Shown in pieces: positions 1 to 5,165 of a stretch of 5,165 nt of DNA. The stretch's first letter is position 1, and the number at the start of each line of letters is the position of its first letter. This DNA is from an uncultured Mycoplasmatota bacterium (GTDB lineage: Bacteria; Bacillota_I; Bacilli_A; Mycoplasmatales; Mycoplasmoidaceae), in NCBI GenBank assembly GCA_949527715.1, contig CATEWF010000067.1:1-5165 (forward strand), written 5' to 3'. The notes under the pieces were generated by a model. It made no database searches. It was not told where the DNA came from and worked only from the letters and a program-made list of their open reading frames with translations. The translations under genes and the position numbers were made by a program.

Positions 1-69
1 AACAGTGAAGCATTACTTGCGGTTTTAAAGACTAAAGGTTTACCAGCAGATGGTTGAACAGTCGCATAA
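1..69 (+). CDS. 3' end of an unrecognised protein gene (partial)
   Basis: Frame 1 is open from the window edge to a TAA at 67-69 and gives a 22-residue tail ending GLPADGWTVA. The tryptophan in this tail is encoded by UGA (55-57), consistent with the mycoplasma code used by the other genes. The codons look typical of a real gene (GCA, TTA, AAA, GGT), and a strong intrinsic terminator begins 22 bases after the stop, which supports a true gene end. The tail is too short for me to assign a family, and no function is proposed. The gene runs toward the minus-strand gene at 143-418, so the two converge. Confidence 0.7.
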
Positions 70-91
70 TCAATCAACTAACCTAATTAGT

Positions 92-123
92 AAATGTACC
101 TAAAATTTGGGTACATTTTTTTG
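92..123 (+). terminator. Intrinsic terminator of the left-edge gene
   Basis: A 9-bp perfect stem, AAATGTACC (92-100) with GGTACATTT (110-118), encloses a 9-base loop and runs into a T tract (116-122). It sits just after the plus-strand stop at 69. On the minus strand the hairpin also forms, downstream of the 143-418 gene, but there it is followed only by a short, interrupted T run, so it would be a weak terminator in that direction. Confidence 0.85.
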
Positions 124-142
124 TGTTATTAGGGTGTAAAAC

Positions 143-418
143 CTATTTAAGATTATTTCTTTTGAAAACATCTAAAACATAATTATTAAACTGTTCTTGA
201 CGTTCTCAACGTTCATCTTGACGTTTATTAAATTCTTCTTGACGTTTATTAAACTGTTCTTGTTTATTCATAAATTGAATAAAAAGATCACGAAGAGAAG
301 TCTTCGGTGGCTTAACTCCTGGTTTTCTTTTTTTAATTTTCTTTGAAGGTTCTAGCATGACTTTACCTGATGTAGTTGTTTCTTGTTTAAGATTTGAATA
401 TTTATATTCTTTTCTCAT
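143..418 (-). CDS. Small basic heptad-repeat protein, function unknown
   Basis: This is a 91-residue protein starting at ATG 418 and ending at TAG 143-145. Reading it needs one UGA as tryptophan (Trp71, codon 206-208); with the standard code it would stop at 70 residues. The N-terminal part is polar. Residues 26-39 form a strongly basic, proline-containing patch (KKIKKRKPGVKPPK). A hydrophobic segment follows (SLRDLFIQFM, 41-50). Residues 51-78 are four heptads of the type N-K-R-Q-E-E-F with Phe56, Phe63 and Phe77 in the same register, followed by a hydrophobic end (YVLDVFKRNNL, 80-90). No signal peptide or membrane segment is visible. The heptads suggest a helical, possibly coiled-coil oligomer, and the basic patch could bind nucleic acid; both are inferences. 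It loosely recalls repeat-bearing small mycoplasma families such as DUF16-type proteins, but I cannot assign it to one. Met21 is a possible later start. Confidence 0.75.
181..279. repeat. 21-bp tandem repeat inside the heptad-repeat gene
   Basis: Copies begin with CTTGACG or close variants at 196, 217, 238 and 259, exactly 21 bases apart, and a partial unit (AATTATTAAACTGTT) occupies 181-195. The copies at 217 and 238 are nearly identical; the outer ones have drifted. Each 21-base unit encodes one heptad (E-F-N-K-R-Q-E type) of the 143-418 protein, so gain or loss of a unit would keep the frame. Confidence 0.85.
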
Positions 419-422
419 ATAT

Positions 423-447
423 ATTATAAACTCCCATTTTTATAGTA
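423..447 (-). promoter_or_regulatory. Candidate promoter elements of the heptad-repeat gene
   Basis: Two arrangements are possible. A perfect TATAAT (423-428) lies only 4 bases before the ATG at 418 and would give a nearly leaderless transcript, as proposed for the other genes here. Alternatively, TACTAT (442-447) is the -10 box and the transcript carries a short leader with GGGAG (431-435), the only Shine-Dalgarno-like stretch seen before a start in this window, although its 12-base spacing is long. No convincing -35 box is visible for either. Confidence 0.4.
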
Positions 448-469
448 GATTAATCTTACCACCAAAATG

Positions 470-506
470 AAAAAATAGAGGACAATAAAAGTATGTTTTT
501 TGTCCT
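470..506 (-). terminator. Intrinsic terminator after fmt
   Basis: On the minus strand, AGGACAA (506-500) pairs with TTGTCCT (485-479) around a 14-base loop that can partly close further by A-T pairs. Three bases later comes a run of six T (475-470). It begins 15 bases after the fmt stop codon, so it should end the fmt transcript before the 143-418 gene and implies that gene has its own promoter. Confidence 0.8.
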
Positions 507-521
507 AATAAAAGTTCAAAA

Positions 522-1475
522 TTAATCAAATTTTTTTCCAACTTTAAATTGATGATTACCATTTATTAAACTAGAAACATCAACCCTATTACTTTGCCCA
601 CTTAATTTAATAACTTTTAAAACAATTGCACCATTATTTGTTGAAACAAAAATTCCGTTTTTATCTATTTTTAAAATCTCTCCAGGTACAGAAGGTTTTA
701 ATGTATTATCAATTTCAACAGCATAAATTTTAACTAATCTGCCATCATAGATTGTGCATGCTGCAGGATTATCAAATAAGCCTCTAACTAAACATTCTAT
801 TTGTTTAGAAGATTTGTTTCATTCAATTTTTTCATCTTCTTTTGAAATGATCGTACAATATGTTGCTTCTAAATCATTTTGTGGTATTGGTATAACTTTA
901 TTTTCAAGAATGTCATTTATATTTTTTCTAATCATTTCGTAACACTTATTTTCAATAGTATGAAGTAGTGAACAAGTAGTTTGTTTTTCACCTATCATAA
1001 TTTTTTCTTGAAATAAAACGTCTCCTGCATCTAGTTTATCAACCATGTACATAAAACTAACACCAGTTTCTTTTTCATTATTAATAATGGCAGATTGAAT
1101 TGGAGTAGCTCCACGGTATTTTGGTAATAACGATGGATGAACATTGATACACTTTAATCTTGGAATACCTAAAATGTTATTCGGAATTATTTTTCCATAG
1201 GCACATGAAAATATTAAATCAGGATTTAATTGTTTGATTTGTTCATATATATCATTTAAATTTTCTGGTTGAAATAATTTAAGATTATTTTTAATAGCGA
1301 GTTGTTTTACTTCACTAAATATAATTTCATGTTTTCTACCAACTGGTCTATCTGGTTTAGTAACAACAGCAATTACATTTACTTTACTATCTAGTAAAGC
1401 TTGTAAACATGTTGCAGCAATCTTTGGAGTGCCAAAGAATATTACAGATTGTTTGTTAGAACTGATTGATTCCAT
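522..1475 (-). CDS. fmt: Methionyl-tRNA formyltransferase
   Basis: Fmt transfers a formyl group from 10-formyl-tetrahydrofolate to Met-tRNA(fMet) in the cytoplasm, producing the initiator used in bacterial translation. The protein is 317 residues, close to the roughly 315 of E. coli. The N-terminal catalytic domain shows VIFFGTPKIA (11-20, matching the family's GTP-x-FA start), TKPDRPVGR (39-47) and the signature INVHPSLLPKYRGATPIQ (110-127), followed by LDAGD (148-152). Asn111, His113 and Asp149 correspond to the Asn-His-Asp catalytic set of the formyltransferase fold. The C-terminal OB-fold domain (about 219-317) is complete and holds RGLFDNPAA and PGEILKI. Trp219 is encoded by UGA (819-821), exactly at the family's I-D-W position, so the standard code would wrongly truncate the protein at 218 residues. 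The start at 1475 has no Shine-Dalgarno sequence but has a TATAAT six bases upstream. It ends at TAA 522-524. Confidence 0.98.
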
Positions 1476-1481
1476 ATTTAA

Positions 1482-1487
1482 ATTATA
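1482..1487 (-). promoter_or_regulatory. fmt -10 box, likely leaderless start
   Basis: A perfect TATAAT on the minus strand is separated from the fmt ATG (1475) by six bases, TTAAAT. Transcription normally starts about 6-8 bases after the -10 box, so the mRNA would begin at or next to the start codon. No -35 consensus stands out. The region where one would lie falls inside the upstream apt terminator hairpin (TACATT, TTGTGA). Confidence 0.6.
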
Positions 1488-1489
1488 TG

Positions 1490-1518
1490 AAAATAAAAAC
1501 TCACAATGTAGTGAGTTT
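1490..1518 (-). terminator. Intrinsic terminator after apt
   Basis: An 8-bp perfect stem, AAACTCAC (1518-1511 on the minus strand) with GTGAGTTT (1504-1497), encloses a 6-base loop and continues into TTTTTATTTT (1499-1490, the first three bases shared with the stem). It starts five bases after the apt stop. It separates the secDF-apt transcript from fmt, and the fmt -10 box lies only a few bases beyond its T tract. Confidence 0.8.
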
Positions 1519-1523
1519 GTTTT

Positions 1524-2057
1524 TTATAGGTTTTCAATTGCTAAGAATACTGGGATTTTTGTTTTTTTTAACTGATTAATTCCTTTTGTTCCAGGAACAC
1601 TAGAAATAAACATGCATCCGACTAATTTACCACCAGATTGTTTAACAAGTTTGTTAATTGCTTTAATTGTTCCACCTGTAGCAATAATATCGTCTACCAC
1701 TAATACTCTATCGTCTTTCTCAATATCACCTTTAGTGATTTCTATTGTGTCTTTACCATATTCAAGATCAAAAGAAGCACTAATAACAGGACGAGGTAAT
1801 TTTCTAGGTTTTCTTGCAGGAATAAATCTTATTCCTTTTTTAATAGCTAATGGACAACCTAATCAAAAACCACGAGATTCAGCAGATACAATTACATCAA
1901 TTTCAAGATTTTTAATTTTATTGTATAAATAATCAATTAATTCCTTATATGCTCTAGCATTATTCATTAAAGGAGTTCAATCTTTAAAGACAATACCTTT
2001 TTTAGGAAAGTCTTTTACATCAATGATGTATTTAGAAAAAGTATATTTTTTAGTCAT
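1524..2057 (-). CDS. apt: Adenine phosphoribosyltransferase
   Basis: Apt converts adenine and PRPP to AMP and pyrophosphate in the cytoplasm, a purine-salvage step important to mycoplasmas, which generally lack purine synthesis. The 177-residue length is normal for bacterial Apt. Family landmarks are in order: DFPKKGIVFKDWTPLM (16-31), VSAESRGFWLGCPLA (57-71), the flexible-hood stretch ARKPRKLPRPVISASFDLEYG (81-101), and the PRPP-binding loop VLVVDDIIATGGT (118-130) with the paired Asp122-Asp123. Two tryptophans, Trp27 and Trp65, are encoded by UGA, which fragments the gene under the standard code and hides it from ordinary ORF calling. It starts 7 bases after the secDF stop, so the two are probably co-transcribed. 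A TATAAT overlapping the secDF stop may also drive it separately. It ends at TAA 1524-1526, followed by a terminator. SecDF next to apt matches the secDF-(recJ)-apt-relA order known in Bacillus. Confidence 0.98.
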
Positions 2058-2063
2058 ATTTAT

Positions 2064-2069
2064 ATTATA
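2064..2069 (-). promoter_or_regulatory. Candidate apt -10 box overlapping the secDF stop
   Basis: TATAAT on the minus strand spans the last codons of secDF (TTA TAA) and the first intergenic base, six bases before the apt ATG. The spacing is the same as in front of fmt. No -35 box or Shine-Dalgarno sequence is visible. Part of the motif is forced by the secDF coding sequence, so it may be coincidental; apt could simply be read from the secDF transcript. Confidence 0.4.
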
Positions 2070-5000
2070 AATATGTTCTTGTTTTCTTTACTTTATTAAC
2101 ACCATCAATTAATTCTTCATCAATTGTGTCATAGTTCTTTTGAACTAAAGCACGTGCAGTTAAATTTTTCAAATATTTATGTTTAATCGTTAAGAAGAAC
2201 GCACTAAAGATTGGAGCAATGAATTTAGCTACAAATACACTAATCAAGAATCCAATTAAACAAACATAAGTGAAAGAGATTAATGAAGTAGATCCAAATA
2301 AAATTGCAGCAAAAATCATTCCAATACCTGTAGGAACAATAATTAAATAGTATTTAAAGTGATTTGCAAGTTGATCATTAATTGCTTTTTTAATTGATTT
2401 GTAATCAAAAACATTTTGTTTTAATCACATATTATTTACATTAGCTGCAATGTTAAATACTAATAAAGCATTAACAATAAATACTAAAATTGCAGCATAA
2501 ACAATGTAAGTATCAAAATAAATTTGACAAATAGAAATAAATGTAATAGTTAATAACGGTCCAGCAACAAGACCAATAAATACTCCAATAATTGAAGTTC
2601 AACCAAGTCTTATAAATGTATAAATTGAGATAAATCCAGAAGCAATTAATAATAAGTTAATGTCAGTATGAACAAAGTTCATAATTGCATCATTAGTGAT
2701 TGAACCTAACATAATGTTGCTTGCTTGAATATTTGGTATAAGTGGTAAGAATGCTTCAGTGATTTCTTCATAGTTTAGTACTGAAGAAGTATACAAATAT
2801 ACATAATTTCCGTCAAAACTTGTATTGTACCAAGAAGCAATATGAAGTTGATTTAAATCTCTAATGAAATCATTAAATTTAAATTCAATTACATTTCCAA
2901 CAAATATCACTATTCTCGTACCACCATAAAAAGAATAAGAATTGTGAACCCCCACTGTAAAGATCATTACTAGTCCAACTATTGCAATAACAATAAATAA
3001 CAGCGAATATGAAATTCCTTTTCAACCAAAGACATTTGTTTTCAACAAATTATTGAAAAATGTTACATGTTTCTTTTTATTCTTGTTATCTATTTCAGGT
3101 CTATTACCAAAGAAAGTAAGTTTATTCAAATTAGGGTTAGTTTCTAATTTTTTTGCAAAATTGTCCACTAATTTTTTCTTTTTTCATGCAAATAAATTGA
3201 AACATTTAGCATTAGATTGGTTACCAAACATTAATAACATCATTGCACTTAAACACAAGAAATTGATTACAAATGAAAGAAGTGAACCAATAACTAGAGC
3301 AACACCAGCAGCTAATAAAGTAGTAGGTCCAAAATAAACTAAAACAACACCAACTAATAGAACAATTACATGTAAGTCAATACAACTCATGATTGATGAT
3401 AAGAATGTTCTCTTAGCGCAAACCATCATATCATAGGTCATAGCTAGTTGTTTTTTAAATCTTTCAAAATAATTTACTAAAGTGAATGTTCCTAAAACAA
3501 CAATTGCTAATAGTCCTACCATTAAAGCAACAGAGAATTGGTATCCACCAATAAACGAGAACAAAGCAGTTAATGAAGAAGTTAAACTCATTAAACCAAA
3601 AGAAATTAATCCAGGTATCTTATATAAAATACTTACAATAATTCCTACAAGCAAACTAACAACAATATAAACAATAATTGATGATATTACTGCACTATTT
3701 CCAAAAATGTTACCAAATAATGATGTAGAAATAGCAACAATTGATGTTTTATCATCATCAAATGTATCACCTTTTTCATCACGTCCAGTTAAAGCACTAA
3801 TTCATCCGTGACTATTTTCAGTTGAAGTTATATTTTTAATTGGATAAACAAAAGAATATGTTGAAAATTCTTTTTTGATTAATTCAGTATCAAACCTAGT
3901 TGCACCAGGAGCATTAATTGAAATTCATTCATCATTGGAATCTTTACTTGTTTTTGTAGGATTCTTATCTGGAAAATATTTTAAATATCCACTTTCACCA
4001 TCTGAACTATTGGTTACAATACCGACAATTCATTTAGACATGAATGAATATTTAACGGTTCCTTTGTGAGTAGTGAAACCAGATTGATAACTAGGAGAAT
4101 CAATATCTTCAATAAAATTCACATATTTGTTTTGACTAGTAGATCAAATGTCAGTAAAAATTTGACCATTATTTAATATTGATCCAGTACCTGGATCACT
4201 ATCACGAGAAATAAAAGCAGCAGATCCTGTTTTTACATCATTTAAATTTCCAATATCAATAGACCCTTGACCAAAAGCGGATTTTCAATCTTTAGCAAAG
4301 TCTTGTTCGCTTGATGATAAATGTTGAAAAAGTTTTAGATAATAATCAGAAATTCCTTCATCGGCCAATGCTTGAATTTTTAGAATGTATTCTAAACGAT
4401 TAATTAAACCTTGTTGATCATTGATGATGTACAAATAAGGTTGTTCAGAAGTAGCATCATCATTTGAATCAGAAGATGGTTGAGAAGCCTTAAATGTTTC
4501 TTTAATGTTTTTTAAATAATTATTTTCTGATTGGTTTTGCAAATGAATGTATAAGGCATTTTCATATGAATTTTCAGGTAACAAAAAAGCTTTATCATTA
4601 TTTACAATGTCAGATTTTGTAATAACAAAGTTGCGTTTACTAACATTGCTATCATGATAAAACATGCTTAATCTTGAAGCATAAATATCATCAAAATAAA
4701 TTTCAGTTTGATCTTTTCCAACTTTTTTCTTGTTGTCATCATCATCTGGGTCACTAACTAAAACGTTTGGAACAACTACATTAATGAAAGCTCTAAATTG
4801 ACCACTTTCATCTTCGTAAGCTTCAGGATAAATATTAAATACCGACATTCCTTTATCATTTAAATATTTAGCGTATGAATTAACGCAAATATCTAACTTA
4901 TCTTGAAGTTCATCCAAACTTGCTGGAGGAGTTACTTGTTCATTAGGATTTTCGGTTTTTGTTAAATCTAATTCATAACGTAAGTTATAACTCTTACTAA

Positions 5001-5151
5001 AGTCTGAACCATCTTCAAAATTTTTAGTTGCTGCATAGCAAGCACCTGCTGTAGCACCAAGTGATCCAGCAAATAAAAAGCCTGTAAAGAAAAAAGAAAG
5101 AAACTTTGCAGTTTTATTTTTAGATTGAAAAAAGTCTTTTAGCTTAGACAT
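2065..5151 (-). CDS. secDF: Fused SecD-SecF protein translocase accessory subunit
   Basis: This integral membrane protein of 1028 residues should assist SecYEG in late export of proteins. One frame stays open from ATG 5151 to TAA 2065-2067 when nine UGA codons (Trp289, 336, 374, 409, 450, 656, 710, 851, 909) are read as tryptophan; only Trp774 uses UGG. An uncleaved anchor TM1 (about 16-41) is followed by a large outer P1 domain (about 42-480), then TM2-TM6 (about 486-642) with SecD-like ILYKIPGLIS (508-517), YFERFKKQL (561-569) and KRTFLSSI (580-587). A basic cytoplasmic linker (643-711) leads to the SecF half: TM7, FYGGTRIVI (741-749, matching the SecF F-T-G-G-T stretch), an outer domain to about 829, and TM8-TM12 with IYTFIRLGW (843-851). 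Twelve membrane segments match fused SecDF. It is about 290 residues longer than Bacillus SecDF, mostly in P1. Conserved intramembrane Asp/Arg positions appear substituted, so function may differ. Confidence 0.92.
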
Positions 5152-5160
5152 AATTTTTAA

Positions 5161-5165
5161 ATTAT
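5161..5165 (-). promoter_or_regulatory. Partial -10 box of secDF at the window edge
   Basis: The minus strand reads ATAAT at 5165-5161, followed by nine bases and then the secDF ATG. If position 5166 is A, this completes TATAAT with the same very short leader seen at fmt and apt. No Shine-Dalgarno sequence is visible in the 14 bases available. Confidence 0.35.

Noticed and set aside
181..279. CRISPR-like array
   Set aside because: The repeats are directly adjacent at 21-base spacing with no unique spacers, and they encode protein heptads in frame.
143..418. Mobile-element or toxin-antitoxin gene
   Set aside because: There is no transposase motif, terminal inverted repeat or partner gene nearby, and the gene is flanked by terminators and unrelated genes.
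1612..1932. Plus-strand open stretch opposite apt
   Set aside because: It lies antisense to a clearly identified apt gene, has no recognisable protein features and is a shadow of the coding strand. The same holds for plus-strand open stretches at 754-942, 3053-3337, 3482-3670 and 3875-4069.
5035..5041. Lipoprotein cleavage site in the SecDF N-terminus (A-G-A-C before Cys38)
   Set aside because: The -3 residue is Ala rather than a typical Leu, Val or Ile, and SecD TM1 is normally an uncleaved anchor. Cleavage would detach the first membrane segment.
2065..5151. secDF as a broken gene split into several ORFs
   Set aside because: All the open pieces are in one frame and are separated only by UGA codons. 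No TAA or TAG interrupts 1028 codons, and the protein matches SecDF along its length.

Overview
This window comes from a mollicute (a mycoplasma-type, wall-less bacterium) that reads UGA as tryptophan. The DNA is very AT-rich, and every gene stays open only if UGA is a sense codon. I count 14 in-frame UGA codons against a single UGG. Several UGA codons fall where the families have a conserved aromatic or tryptophan, for example Fmt Trp219 in the I-E-W stretch and SecDF Trp851 in the SecF-type I-R-x-x-W stretch. The species cannot be named from the sequence; the secDF-apt adjacency recalls the secDF/apt/relA neighbourhood of Firmicutes and some mycoplasmas.

Layout from left to right. Positions 1-69 hold the last 22 codons of an unrecognised plus-strand gene, followed by a strong hairpin terminator (92-123). 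All other genes are on the minus strand. A 91-residue basic, heptad-repeat protein of unknown function (143-418) converges on that terminator; part of it is encoded by a 21-bp tandem repeat. Then, in minus-strand transcription order from the right edge, come secDF (5151-2065), apt (2057-1524) and fmt (1475-522). A terminator lies after apt (1490-1518) and another after fmt (470-506). Intergenic gaps are 7 to 103 bases, so no gene-free stretch is longer than 300 bases.

Functions. SecDF is a 1028-residue fused SecD-SecF membrane protein that assists SecYEG-driven export. Apt salvages adenine to AMP, in organisms that generally cannot make purines from scratch. Fmt formylates initiator Met-tRNA. 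These are housekeeping genes that are neighbours rather than one pathway.

The main points for a second look are two. First, the SecDF aligns well with SecD and SecF but appears to lack the intramembrane acidic and basic residues tied to proton-driven function. Second, a TATAAT box lies 4-9 bases upstream of nearly every start codon, which suggests leaderless transcripts. No mobile element, CRISPR array, tRNA or rRNA was seen, and I found no convincing new multigene system.
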